Positions 7,888-16,616 are shown, numbered from the stretch's first letter. The stretch is 36,556 bases of DNA from Planctomycetota bacterium (GCA_021776805.1 JAJFFD010000113.1:1-36556), one strand, 5' to 3'. A program made the numbers and translations. The notes: generated by a model from the letters alone, not told the origin.

Positions 7888-10260
7888 ATGCTCTGCGCCA
7901 TGAGTCTGCCCCTCACCCTCGTCTTTCTCGCTAGCGTATGCCCACAGCAGCCCACCGCCGGGGCAGAGGCCTTCCGCCAAGCTTGCCTCGATGCCACCAC
8001 GGACGCGGTGGTGATGAATGTGGCGGCTCACCCGGATGACGAGGCCGCCCGGAGCATGGTGGTGCTGCGCCGCCAGCACGGACTGCGCACGGTCACGGTC
8101 TACACCACCTGTGGCGGCGGTGGTCAGAATGCCATCGGTAGGGAGATCGGTGAGGATCTGGCGAGGATTCGCGTGCGCGAAACCTTGGCGGCGGCGGCGC
8201 ACACGGACACAGAAGTTCGCTGGCTGGGCTTTCTGGACTTTGGCTTCAGCAAGACCATGCCCGAGGCTCTGGAGTACTGGGGCAAGGACGACTTGCTCGC
8301 CGCCATGGATGCGACTCTGCGATCGGTGGGGCCGGACTTCGTGATCACCAATCACGACACGACAAGTGGTCACGGCCACCATCGGGCATCGGCCTTGGCC
8401 ACCGCCTACGCCTGCGAGGCGGAGGGCAAGCGCAGCGGTCGGATTGTGCCGCTCTACGAACGCGCCGGCGGTTTTCGTCCACCGGCCGCCCGCAGGACCG
8501 CTGAATCGAGCGCGAACGGGGAGGCTGAGAAGCCACGCAAGCCGCGTTTCAGTTTGGACCCCTCGGCCATGGATCTCATGCGCGGCAAGAGCTTCGCGGC
8601 GCAAGCCCACGAGGGCCTTCTAGAACATGCCTCGCAGGGCCCCTGGGGTGCGTACAACCCGACGCGCGTGCGGCGAGACAGCTGGCAACAGGTGCTGCCG
8701 AAGAACGCGGACTTCAGCGCCGATCGCCCACCCCTCGAACAGATCCGCTCGGTTTTCGATGAAGGCGCCTTCTTGGCTGCTCTGCAGGCTGCTGGCCAGA
8801 GGGCCGACGAACTAGAGAGTGACTTCGCAGCCTTCCGCGAAGATCACCGGGACGCGGAGCACATTGCCCGGGCGCGGCGGCTCTTGCCGATGCTGCGTCA
8901 GGTCTATGCGGCGATCGACGGCGAAGGTGCGGAGCAGGCGCGCATACGTCTGCAACGTCGTCTGAACGCTCTCGAGCGTGTGCTCATCGCCGGCGCTGGC
9001 ATCACCCTCGAGACCTACCTGCCGGACAGCAAGCTGCCAATCGGCGGTCAGCGCAGTATTCGTGCGGCTCTGCGCGGCGAAGTCAGCGAGCTGAGCATCA
9101 GCTGCGATGATCGTACGGGCAAGGCTATCGAAGAGCGTGGCGTCGCCAGCGGTTGGTACGAGTTGCCTCTGCGCGCGGCCGAATCCCAGGGTGACAACCT
9201 TCTGCCAGCGTTTACCGGCACCCAGACTTCTCGAGTGCGTGCGGAGTTTGAGCTTGATGGCCTGCCCATGGCCATGGAGCGCGCGATTATCGTCGAGTTG
9301 GTGCAGCCCATCGAACTGCGTTGGGATCGCAACACCATCATGGTGCCGGCGCGCGGCACTTGGGAACGCATTCTGTCCCTGGAGATCGCCTACTACGGCG
9401 ATGGTCAGGTGAGTGGTCCTCTGACTCTCAGCCTGCCTCCGGGCCTCAAGGCCGAGACCATCCCGGCCAGCTTCGAACTCTCCGCCGATCAGCGGCAGAG
9501 TCGCGCGCTGGTGCGATTGATCAGCGAGAACGGCGACGAGGACTTGGGCGCGCGCCTGGAGATCCGCGCGGCCTTTGGCGATTCCCAGGATGTCGGCCTC
9601 GAGCTGCAGCCGTCTGCAGCCAAGGTCTCAGGGGAGCTCAACGTTGGTCTGGTTCGCGGGCCGGATGACACCATCGAGCGCTTCCTGGACGACATGGGGG
9701 TGGCCTTCACAGTCCTCGATGAGATGACCCTGGCCGAAGTGGACCTGGCCCAGTTCTCCACCCTGCTCTTGGACATGCGGGTCTATCACCATCGTCCAGA
9801 CCTGGCCAATCACCGCGATCGCATGCTGCGGTTTTGCAGCGCCGGTGGGCGCGTGGTCGTGCTCTACCACAAGCCCGGTGAATGGGGACCCAGACCGGGA
9901 AAGCCCCAGCTCGCACCCTTTGCCCTGCGCACCGGTCGTCGGCGTGTGGCCGAGGAGGATGCGCAGGTGATCATCACCAATCCGGATCATCAGATCTTTC
10001 GTCAGCCCCACGCCATTCGTGAAGCCGACTTTGACGGTTGGGTGCAGGAGCGCCTGCTCAATGTGCCCAGTGAGTACGATGCCGCCTGGACGACCTTTCT
10101 GCAGATGCACGACGAGGACGAGGAGCCTCTGGACGGCGGCCTGCTCTACACGGACTACGGCAAGGGGAGCTATGTCTTCTGCTCTCTCGCGCTCTACCGT
10201 CAACTGCGTCGCGGCCACCTGGGTGCAGCGCGTATCCTGCTCAATCTGATCACTCCCTGA
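7888..10260 (+). CDS. Secreted PIG-L/LmbE-family deacetylase with C-terminal GATase-like domain
   Basis: 790 residues. The N-terminus (MSLPLTLVFLASVCPQ) is signal-peptide-like; the ATG at 7900 is an alternative start giving a tidier signal. Residues of about 38-230 are a PIG-L (LmbE-like) zinc N-deacetylase domain, with AHPDDE at 47-52 and the distal His cluster GHGHHRA at 161-167. The family removes N-acetyl groups from GlcNAc-containing lipids, thiols or glycans. The middle (about 330-580) is beta-rich and NPCBM/CARDB-like. The last 200 residues (GELNVGLVRGPDDTIERFLDDMG..., FSTLLLDMRVYHHRPDL, SAGGRVVVLYHKPGEW) resemble a class I glutamine-amidotransferase-like fold without an obvious catalytic Cys. 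The gene is convergent with the inositol phosphate synthase, 21 bases between stops. The substrate is unknown; a secreted amino-sugar deacetylase is the safest description. Confidence 0.85.
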   Translation: MLCAMSLPLTLVFLASVCPQQPTAGAEAFRQACLDATTDAVVMNVAAHPDDEAARSMVVLRRQHGLRTVTVYTTCGGGGQNAIGREIGEDLARIRVRETLAAAAHTDTEVRWLGFLDFGFSKTMPEALEYWGKDDLLAAMDATLRSVGPDFVITNHDTTSGHGHHRASALATAYACEAEGKRSGRIVPLYERAGGFRPPAARRTAESSANGEAEKPRKPRFSLDPSAMDLMRGKSFAAQAHEGLLEHASQGPWGAYNPTRVRRDSWQQVLPKNADFSADRPPLEQIRSVFDEGAFLAALQAAGQRADELESDFAAFREDHRDAEHIARARRLLPMLRQVYAAIDGEGAEQARIRLQRRLNALERVLIAGAGITLETYLPDSKLPIGGQRSIRAALRGEVSELSISCDDRTGKAIEERGVASGWYELPLRAAESQGDNLLPAFTGTQTSRVRAEFELDGLPMAMERAIIVELVQPIELRWDRNTIMVPARGTWERILSLEIAYYGDGQVSGPLTLSLPPGLKAETIPASFELSADQRQSRALVRLISENGDEDLGARLEIRAAFGDSQDVGLELQPSAAKVSGELNVGLVRGPDDTIERFLDDMGVAFTVLDEMTLAEVDLAQFSTLLLDMRVYHHRPDLANHRDRMLRFCSAGGRVVVLYHKPGEWGPRPGKPQLAPFALRTGRRRVAEEDAQVIITNPDHQIFRQPHAIREADFDGWVQERLLNVPSEYDAAWTTFLQMHDEDEEPLDGGLLYTDYGKGSYVFCSLALYRQLRRGHLGAARILLNLITP

Positions 10261-10281
10261 GCTGCTCAGGGTCGATGGGAT

Positions 10282-11517
10282 TCAGCTACGCGCCTGCTTG
10301 ACGTACTCGGTGAGCAGGTGCCATTGCCGGTGCAGGTCGTGATCGTCCACTCCCTGCGGTCGCTTGAAGAAGCAGGACAGGTGACGCATGGGGCCGCTCT
10401 CGCCGCGGCGCTGGGCGAGCTCAGCCAGGCGGATCATGTCCAGGACGATGGGCGCGGCGAGGATTGCGTCGCAGCCCTGCCAGGTGAATTGCAGGGACAT
10501 CTTGTAGTCCAGGAAACCCTGGAAGTGGATGAAGTCCCAGGCGGTCTTCAAGTCATTGAGTGAGGGGACGTAGTCGATGCCCACGTGAGTGTGCAGGGGA
10601 TAGCCGAGGATCTTGCTCAGCAGCCCATCCTTGCTCTCCAGTTTGGCGCGCTTGTTCTCCGCGTCGGCGAGAATGACTCCGTCTCGATCACCGAGGATGT
10701 TGTAGCCCTGCCAGGTCAGCACTTTGAGGTTGCGGTACTTGAACATGGGCGCCAAGGCTGACTTGACCAGGGTCTCGCCAGTCTTGCCATCGCAGCCCAT
10801 GTAGGGGACAGCCTGAGCTTCGAACTCTTCGATCACCGCTGGGATGAAGGCCGCGTTCGAAGGAGTGAAGTGAATGAAGGGCAGGCCGAGCTTGGCCGCA
10901 GCCAGGGCATAGAGAGTCGAAGGGCGCAGAGTGCTGCGCTTGTCGCCGGCGATGGCCTTGCTCAGAGCTTCAGCGCTTTGATGAGTGCTGGTGAGTTTGA
11001 GCTGGGGCTCGGTGGAGGTGAGGTTGACACAGACGCAGCGCGTGAGCCGATTGCGCTGCATGAAGCTCTTGATGTCGCGCTGCAAGCGGGCGAGCTCGCT
11101 CTTCATGGAGAGCGGTTTTTTGGGTACCCGTTCTGCCAGTTTTTGAATGCTGCGTCCGGCGTTGATGGCGGTGCCGGCCTTGATCTCCTTGCTGGTCTTG
11201 TCGAGATCCGCCTTCAGTGCATTCAAGAGCGGGTAGGGGATGGTGCCGGTCTGCTCGTGAATCTCCCGTGCCGATTGCAGCAAGGATCCCCGGCGCAATT
11301 CGTGACCGCCGAAGACCAGCTTCTTGATCGGGATCAGGGGCAGGCCCTTGCAGAGTTCGGTCTCAGTGAGCAGCCCTTGGCCGCTTGCTTTGCCCTTGCC
11401 AATGGCCTTGCTGCCCACGACAAGGGTGGTGGCGAGCCCGCCGAGGGCGCCAAAAATCCACACGCCCAGTCGATCCGGTGCGCGCTGCGTCGATACATTC
11501 GTCTTTTTGGCTGCCAA
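10282..11517 (-). CDS. ino1: myo-Inositol-1-phosphate synthase
   Basis: 411 residues. It converts glucose 6-phosphate to 1D-myo-inositol 3-phosphate, using NAD in the cytoplasm. The N-terminal Rossmann motif is GALGGLATT (about 23-31). Family landmarks follow in order: NLTSTEP, FIHFTPSNAAFIPAV, MGCDGKTGETLVKSALAP, WQGYNILGDRDG and a C-terminal stretch DAILAAPIVLDMIRLAE. Length is normal for the bacterial/archaeal type. The start is TTG at 11517, followed by a basic MAAKKT N-terminus; no ATG or GTG fits better. The product feeds inositol phospholipids or inositol-derived solutes. The CDP-alcohol phosphatidyltransferase at 18366 and the PIG-L deacetylase next door are possible, unproven, partners. 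The gene diverges from the export operon starting at 11594. Confidence 0.9.
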   Translation of the reverse strand: MAAKKTNVSTQRAPDRLGVWIFGALGGLATTLVVGSKAIGKGKASGQGLLTETELCKGLPLIPIKKLVFGGHELRRGSLLQSAREIHEQTGTIPYPLLNALKADLDKTSKEIKAGTAINAGRSIQKLAERVPKKPLSMKSELARLQRDIKSFMQRNRLTRCVCVNLTSTEPQLKLTSTHQSAEALSKAIAGDKRSTLRPSTLYALAAAKLGLPFIHFTPSNAAFIPAVIEEFEAQAVPYMGCDGKTGETLVKSALAPMFKYRNLKVLTWQGYNILGDRDGVILADAENKRAKLESKDGLLSKILGYPLHTHVGIDYVPSLNDLKTAWDFIHFQGFLDYKMSLQFTWQGCDAILAAPIVLDMIRLAELAQRRGESGPMRHLSCFFKRPQGVDDHDLHRQWHLLTEYVKQARS

Positions 11518-11528
11518 GGGGGCGGGGC

Positions 11529-11534
11529 AGTCTA
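11529..11534 (-). promoter_or_regulatory. Candidate -10 box TAGACT upstream of ino1
   Basis: On the minus strand TAGACT lies 11 bases before the TTG start of the inositol phosphate synthase, the same hexamer as at 2429. It would give a leader of only a few bases. No -35 was identified. Confidence 0.25.
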
Positions 11535-11593
11535 GGCAGCTTGTCCTGGAATTCCCAGACCCGCGGCGAGTCCCTGGCTATGGTGGTTCGGCC

Positions 11594-13000
11594 ATGCCCG
11601 AGCCCCTCCCCAGCCCTTCTCCGCAGAAGCAGTCCCTTGCCGCCTTGGAGCTTCCCAAGTCCAGTCCGATGCGGCGTCGGCGCGGCCTTCCCCGAGGCCT
11701 CGTTTTTTTCCTGTTCATCGCCCTTCTGGTTGTGGGAGTGATGGCCTTCCTACAGTTCACTGCACTCCCCAGCGTTAGCACCGCCGTGGTGCTCCGTCAG
11801 TCACCGATTGCCGAGCAGGAGATCACCACCGCCAACGGTTATGTGGTGGCGCGCACCCGCGCCTCGGTTGCCAGCAAGGTGCAGGGCCGACTTGCCGGCG
11901 TGTTTGTGGACGAGGGAGACCAAGTGGAGACTGGCCAGCTCCTCGCCGAAGTCGAGCACGAAGAACTGGATGCTCAGGTGGTCGAGGCGGAAGCCAATCT
12001 GGCCGCTATCCGCGAGCGGGTGCCGGAGAGGCAGGCGATCCTCAGCGAGTCGATCGCCGCCGAAGCCACCGCCAGGGCCATTCTCAAGGAGAAGCAGGCG
12101 GCAGTGGAAGAGGCGGAGGCGGTCTTCAAGGAGAGCCAATCCTCCTTCGAGCGCACCGAGTATCTCTTCAACAAGAAGATTCGTGGCGATGCTGACCTGG
12201 ATACAGCACGGCAGGCCAGAGACGTGGCCAAGGCCCGGGTGAACTTCGCCCGGACAGCGCTCCTGACCGCCGAGAGCAGAGTGACCCGCGAGACAGCCGC
12301 CATCGAGGTGGTCAAGCAGTCTCTGGTGAAGGCCACACACGAAATCGCTGCTGCCGAAGGCATCGTCCAAGGGGTCAAAGCCAGTCGAGAGAAGGCATTC
12401 ATACGCTCACCTTTCTCCGGCATGATCCTGCGTCGCGAAGCGGAGCCGGGGGAAGTAGTTTCGCCGGCCAACACCGGTGCTTCCGGTAGTAAGACAGCCG
12501 TAGTCACCCTTGCCGACTTTGCCACCCTCGAGATCGAAGTCGACGTCTACGAGCGAGACATAGCCCGCATCGAGGAGGGCACACTTTGCCGTATCGTTCT
12601 CGATGCCTATCCGGATCGGCCGCAGGCGGGCAAGGTGCGTCTGCTTCGCCCTACTGCTGATCGCACCCGCGCCACGATCCAGGTCTATGTGTCCTTCGCG
12701 CAGGTTGCCGACTTTGCCCGTCCTGAGATGGGGGCGAGGGTCGCCTTCTACCAGGGCGAGGTGGATGTTCTCCTGCCGGACCATCTGCTCATCCCCGCTG
12801 CTGCTCTCAGCGAGCGGGAGGGCAGGAGCGGCGTCTTTGTCGTCAGCGCCGACAAGCTCGCCTTCCGTGCGGTGGAAACCAGTCCTCATGACGAAACCCA
12901 GCTGCGGGTGCTGAAGGGCCTGGATCCAGGGGAGGCAGTGGTGCTCAGTCCAGCCCCCGAGCTCAGTGATGGCCTTCTCGTGCAGATCGATAGCGAATAG
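11594..13000 (+). CDS. HlyD/MacA-like membrane fusion protein of ABC exporter
   Basis: 468 residues from the ATG at 11594. Reading further upstream in frame would run into the divergent ino1 gene, so this start is preferred. A basic cytoplasmic tip (MRRRRGLPRG) precedes one TM segment at about 35-54. Then come a split lipoyl-like domain (first half RASVASKVQGRLAGVFVDEGDQVETGQ, second half FIRSPFSGMILRREAEPGEVV), a long coiled-coil hairpin rich in Glu/Ala/Lys between them, and beta-barrel and membrane-proximal domains. This is the layout of MacA/HlyD periplasmic adaptors, which couple an inner-membrane pump to the outer envelope. It stands first in a tight operon with an ATPase (7 bases downstream) and two permeases. 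No outer-membrane TolC-like gene is in the window. The cargo is unknown. Confidence 0.88.
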   Translation: MPEPLPSPSPQKQSLAALELPKSSPMRRRRGLPRGLVFFLFIALLVVGVMAFLQFTALPSVSTAVVLRQSPIAEQEITTANGYVVARTRASVASKVQGRLAGVFVDEGDQVETGQLLAEVEHEELDAQVVEAEANLAAIRERVPERQAILSESIAAEATARAILKEKQAAVEEAEAVFKESQSSFERTEYLFNKKIRGDADLDTARQARDVAKARVNFARTALLTAESRVTRETAAIEVVKQSLVKATHEIAAAEGIVQGVKASREKAFIRSPFSGMILRREAEPGEVVSPANTGASGSKTAVVTLADFATLEIEVDVYERDIARIEEGTLCRIVLDAYPDRPQAGKVRLLRPTADRTRATIQVYVSFAQVADFARPEMGARVAFYQGEVDVLLPDHLLIPAAALSEREGRSGVFVVSADKLAFRAVETSPHDETQLRVLKGLDPGEAVVLSPAPELSDGLLVQIDSE

Positions 13001-13006
13001 GCAGCC

Positions 13007-13696
13007 ATGTCTGAGTCACCACTCATCCAGGTCAGAAACCTGAGCAAGACCTTCGTCCGTGGTGAAGCCGAGATCCATGTGCTGCAGGGCATGTCCCTGG
13101 ACATCGCTCGGGGCGAGTTCGTTGCTCTCATGGGCGCTTCCGGATCGGGCAAGACCACCCTGCTCAATCTGCTCGGCGGTCTCGACGGCAGTGACGGCGG
13201 ACAGATCATCGTCGACGGGCAAGTGATTTCGGAGCTCGATGGTGACCAGCTCTCCGACTGGCGCGCCCACACCGTGGGCTTCATCTTTCAGCTCTACAAC
13301 CTTCTGCCCGTTCTGCGTGCGGTGGAAAATGTCGAACTGCCTCTGGCCCTCTTCGGCCTTGGCAAGCGGGAGCGTCGACAGCGCGCCCTCGCGGCTCTCG
13401 GCCTGGTCGGTCTGAACGATCGCAGCGATCACTACCCGGGCGAACTCTCCGGCGGTCAGGAGCAACGGGTCGCCATCGCTCGCGCCCTAGTCACCGATCC
13501 GACCTTCCTGCTTGCCGACGAGCCAACTGGAGACTTGGATCCGAAGAGTGCTGGTGAGATCCTCGATCTCCTCGGTCGCCTGCATCGTGAGCTGGGCAAG
13601 ACCATCCTCATGGTGACCCACTCCCATGAAGCCGCCGCTCGTGCCGATCGCATCATTCATCTGGAAGCCGGCCGCGTTGCTCAGGGAGTCTCCTGA
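13007..13696 (+). CDS. ABC transporter ATP-binding protein (LolD/MacB type)
   Basis: 229 residues, typical for a LolD-like ATPase. Walker A is GASGSGKT at 43-50, the Q-loop lies in FIFQLYNLLP, the signature is LSGGQEQR, Walker B with its Glu is LLADEPTGDLD, and the switch His is in MVTHSHEAA. This sequence pattern (FQLYNLLP, ADEPTGDLD) is characteristic of the MacB/LolD/FtsE group, which drives mechanotransmission in the periplasm rather than substrate passage through the membrane. The gene starts six bases after the fusion protein's stop. Its own TGA shares a base with the next ATG, indicating translational coupling. It acts on the cytoplasmic face with the two permeases that follow. Confidence 0.95.
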   Translation: MSESPLIQVRNLSKTFVRGEAEIHVLQGMSLDIARGEFVALMGASGSGKTTLLNLLGGLDGSDGGQIIVDGQVISELDGDQLSDWRAHTVGFIFQLYNLLPVLRAVENVELPLALFGLGKRERRQRALAALGLVGLNDRSDHYPGELSGGQEQRVAIARALVTDPTFLLADEPTGDLDPKSAGEILDLLGRLHRELGKTILMVTHSHEAAARADRIIHLEAGRVAQGVS

Positions 13697-14856
13697 TGCC
13701 TCCAGGTCTGATGCTCGCCCACATCCGCACGAGTCCCCTGCGGGTCATGCTCACCGGCGGCTCGGTGGGGCTCGCGCTCTTTCTCTTCTGCACACTGCAA
13801 GCTCTGCTGTCCAGCTTGGACATGATGGTGTCCGGTGCCGGCGGTGGCCGTCTCATCGCCAGCTCGGCGGTCAGCCTGTTTCAATCCTTGCCCCTCTCCT
13901 CCCAGGAGAAGGTCCGTTCCGCACGTATCCCGGGACTGCGCGAGATTGGGCACTGGACCTGGTTCAACGGCATCTACATCGACCCGAAGGAGTTTTTCGC
14001 CCGCTACGCGGTGGACGCCAAGAAGTTTCGTCGCCAGTACGGTGACCTCTATGGCAATGGCGCGGACTACATCCTCTCCGCCGTCGAGTGGGATCGCTTC
14101 GAACAGGAGAGGGCCTCCTGCATCATCGGCCGCGGCCTCGCCGATCGCTACGAGCTCAGTGTCGGCGATCCCCTGGTGCTCGAGGGAGATATCTACCCAG
14201 GCACCTATCGGTTCAGCATCGCCGCCATCTATACAAGTAGCGGTCCCACCTACGACGAGGAGAGCATGTTCTTCCATTGGCATTACCTCAATGAGGCCAA
14301 TGGAGAGCTGGACGAAGTCGGAACCCTGACCCTCACCTACGACGAGGATGCGGACAGCAGTGCCATCTGTACTGCTGTGGATGATCTCTTCAGAAACTCA
14401 TCCACTCGCACCCTCACCCAGCCCGAGTCTGCCTTCAACGCTCAGTTCTTGTCCATGTGGGGCAATGTCGGCCTGCTCTTCAACTTCATCGGTATGGCGG
14501 TGATCTTTGCCACCTTCATGATCAGCTTGAACACCATGCTGCTCTCGGTGAGCGAACGGGTGCGCGAGATTGCTGTACTCAAATCCATTGGCTACCGGGC
14601 CTCAGCCCTGCGCAATCTCTACCTCGCCGAGTCCATGCTCATCTGTGGTGGTGGAGCTCTCCTCGGCGCACTTCTGGCCAAGGTCATGTGGCATGGCCAG
14701 CCCCTTCGCCTGGCCACCGTCGTCTTCCCCGAGATCCGCGTCGCCGATGAGACCATGTTGCAGGCTGGGGGCATCGGTCTCGGTCTCGCGCTCATCGCCG
14801 GCATCGCCCCTGCCCTTATCGCCGCCCGCACCAGCATCGTGGGAGCTCTGCGTTAG
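13696..14856 (+). CDS. FtsX/MacB-like ABC permease 1
   Basis: 386 residues. One TM near the N-terminus (about 16-40) is followed by a large periplasmic domain (about 45-250) and three C-terminal TM segments (about 255-280, 305-330, 355-378). This is the MacB/LolCE permease plan. The conserved cytoplasmic coupling stretch SVSERVREIAVLKSIGY lies after the second TM. The ATG overlaps the ATPase stop by one base (TGATG), and a good Shine-Dalgarno AGGGAG sits at 13683-13688, seven bases upstream. It pairs with the second permease at 14860, probably as a heterodimer like LolC/LolE. Confidence 0.9.
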   Translation: MPPGLMLAHIRTSPLRVMLTGGSVGLALFLFCTLQALLSSLDMMVSGAGGGRLIASSAVSLFQSLPLSSQEKVRSARIPGLREIGHWTWFNGIYIDPKEFFARYAVDAKKFRRQYGDLYGNGADYILSAVEWDRFEQERASCIIGRGLADRYELSVGDPLVLEGDIYPGTYRFSIAAIYTSSGPTYDEESMFFHWHYLNEANGELDEVGTLTLTYDEDADSSAICTAVDDLFRNSSTRTLTQPESAFNAQFLSMWGNVGLLFNFIGMAVIFATFMISLNTMLLSVSERVREIAVLKSIGYRASALRNLYLAESMLICGGGALLGALLAKVMWHGQPLRLATVVFPEIRVADETMLQAGGIGLGLALIAGIAPALIAARTSIVGALR

Positions 14857-14859
14857 ATC

Positions 14860-16026
14860 ATGGCTCTGCCCCTCGCCTACAACGTGAAGAGCGCCTTCGT
14901 GCGCAAGGGTGCGACCCTACTTACCCTGACGGCGATCGGCTTCTCCGTTGCAGTCCTGGTGCTCGTCCTTGCCCTGGCCCGGGGCTTTGAGACTGCCCTG
15001 AGCGGCACGGGTTCGGAGGACAACCTGATCTTCCTACGCAGTAGCTCGACCTCCGAAGGCGTCTCGGGAGTCACCCGCGAGGCTGCGAAGATCGTCGGCG
15101 CTGCCGAGTTCGTAGCCCGCGATGAAGAAGGTACGCTCCTGGCCCAGCCGGAAATCTACGCTGCCTTCAGCTTGCCCAGGGCTGGTGGTGGCAACAGCAA
15201 TATTCCCGTGCGCGGGACCGGGCCCATTGGCCTGGAGATTCGCGAGCGCACGAAGATCGCCGCGGGAGGGCGCATGTTCGTGCCCGGGCGCTACGAGATC
15301 GTGGTGGGTCAGGCCATGGCTCCCCGTCTGGAGAACTGCTTCCTGGGTTCGATGGTAGAGATGGCGGGCTACCCCTGGCGGGTGGTAGGCATTCTGGATA
15401 GCGGCGGCGAAGCCTACGACTCGGAGATCTGGATGGACGTGGAGATCTTCATGCGTGTCTTGGATCGCTCCGGCTTCAGCACTCTCTTCGCGCGCATTCA
15501 GAATCGTGAACTTCTGGATACGGCGCTCACCAGACTAGCGGAGGATCCGCGCCTGAATCTGGAGGCGAAGAGCGAACGGCAGTACTTCTCGGAGCAGGCA
15601 GGGGCCTTGGCGATTGCTCTGAAGATCTTGGCCTGGTTCCTGGCGGCGATCATGGGGACTGGAGCGGTCTTTGGCGCGACGAATACCCTGCTGGCTTCGG
15701 TGGCCATGCGGACGCGAGAGATCGGGACGCTATTGGCGATTGGGTTCAGTTCGCGGGCGGTGTTCTTCGGCTTTCTGATCGAGTCAGTGGTGATCGCCCT
15801 GGTGGGTGGTTTGTTGGGGGTCTTGCTGGGCTACCAGTGCAACGGGCTGGCGACGGGGACCACGAACTGGGCGACCTTCACGGAGCAGAGCTTTGCCTTC
15901 GCGGTGACTCCGGATGTGGTGCTGCAGGCGATGCTGCTGTCGCTCCTTATTGGTCTGATCGGTGGCGCGTTGCCGGCACGGCGGGCGGCGAGGCTGTCCC
16001 CTTGTGAGGCCTTGCGGACGATGTAG
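14860..16026 (+). CDS. FtsX/MacB-like ABC permease 2
   Basis: 388 residues with the same plan as its upstream neighbour: an N-terminal TM (about 18-42), a periplasmic domain, and three C-terminal TMs. The coupling stretch is ASVAMRTREIGTLLAIGFSS, and a typical family C-terminus PARRAARLSPCEALRTM ends it. It starts three bases after the first permease's stop, so the four genes from 11594 form one operon. The two permeases are clearly different in sequence, suggesting a heterodimer. A short inverted repeat (GGCGTT...AACGCC) between this stop and the next ATG is too weak to call a terminator. Confidence 0.9.
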   Translation: MALPLAYNVKSAFVRKGATLLTLTAIGFSVAVLVLVLALARGFETALSGTGSEDNLIFLRSSSTSEGVSGVTREAAKIVGAAEFVARDEEGTLLAQPEIYAAFSLPRAGGGNSNIPVRGTGPIGLEIRERTKIAAGGRMFVPGRYEIVVGQAMAPRLENCFLGSMVEMAGYPWRVVGILDSGGEAYDSEIWMDVEIFMRVLDRSGFSTLFARIQNRELLDTALTRLAEDPRLNLEAKSERQYFSEQAGALAIALKILAWFLAAIMGTGAVFGATNTLLASVAMRTREIGTLLAIGFSSRAVFFGFLIESVVIALVGGLLGVLLGYQCNGLATGTTNWATFTEQSFAFAVTPDVVLQAMLLSLLIGLIGGALPARRAARLSPCEALRTM

Positions 16027-16056
16027 GTTAGGGCGTTCAGCAGCGTACCAACGCCT

Positions 16057-16452
16057 ATGAAGTCCAAGCTGATCACCTGGAGCATCACCTCGCTGCTAAT
16101 AGCAGGGAGCGCTGTATCCCTCATAGTTCTCCGGTCCGAGCCTGCCGTAGTCCCTCAGGTGATTGGGTTGAGCTATGACAGTGCCCGTGAATTGATTCTC
16201 CGCGAAGGTTGGTCGCCCCAACAAATCCAAGATCGCTACGGCGAGAGCGCCGACGTGCATACGGGCAACGGGCGGATCTTCTGGGTGAGAGGATACTGGG
16301 AGCTGGATGGCGCCAGTGGAGTTGGTCTGGCGCCCTGCCGCTTCCACTTCACCGACCCGGAGGAGCGACTCCTCATCGTCATCACAGAGGGCGAGGAGTC
16401 GGAGGCCGGCGACTACCACGCGAAAGTCGCGGCTGCCTACATCGAGCATTGA
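16057..16452 (+). CDS. Small membrane-anchored protein with PASTA-like domain
   Basis: 131 residues. An N-terminal hydrophobic segment (ITWSITSLLIAGSAVSLIVL, about 6-25) acts as signal or anchor. Residues of about 32-55 (VVPQVIGLSYDSARELILREGW) match the start of a PASTA-like unit, which commonly reads V-P-x-V-x-G-x-x-x-x-x-A-x-x-x-L-x-x-x-G. Lone domains of this kind occur in many small secreted proteins of unknown function. The remainder contains one Cys (LAPCRFHF) and ends with an acidic, poorly conserved tail. It lies 30 bases after the permease and may be part of that transcript. No function can be assigned. Confidence 0.6.
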   Translation: MKSKLITWSITSLLIAGSAVSLIVLRSEPAVVPQVIGLSYDSARELILREGWSPQQIQDRYGESADVHTGNGRIFWVRGYWELDGASGVGLAPCRFHFTDPEERLLIVITEGEESEAGDYHAKVAAAYIEH

Positions 16453-16546
16453 GGGTGCACGGCCATGGGGGCGTGGCGGCGATTCTGCCCTAACTCATTG
16501 CAAATGATCGTGTTCTAACTGGCTGTAGATTGATTAAATTACGTAG

Positions 16547-16582
16547 ATTCCGGAATATACTCAAGTTGTGTATACTCCGGAG
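16547..16582. promoter_or_regulatory. Palindromic candidate operator/promoter of phd-doc
   Basis: An AT-rich patch 35 bases before the phd ATG holds an inverted repeat with arms CCGGAATATAC (16550-16560) and GTATACTCCGG (16570-16580), ten of eleven positions paired. Inside it are two perfect palindromes, ATTCCGGAAT (16547-16556) and CTCCGGAG (16575-16582), and two copies of TATACT (16556, 16571), either of which could be a -10 box. Phd-type antitoxins repress their own promoter by binding palindromes, so this is the expected place and form of an operator. Confidence 0.55.
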
Positions 16583-16616
16583 ACGATCCGACCTTGAGCA
16601 GCGCCCGCTGAATGCC

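Noticed and set aside
7867..8610. 247-codon minus-strand frame opposite the deacetylase
   Set aside because: Mirrors the conserved PIG-L region; product rich in His, Gly and Arg without any motif.
7888..11517. Mycothiol biosynthesis (PIG-L as MshB beside inositol phosphate synthase)
   Set aside because: The deacetylase is exported and 790 residues long, and MshA, MshC and MshD are not present; mycothiol is a cytoplasmic actinobacterial product.
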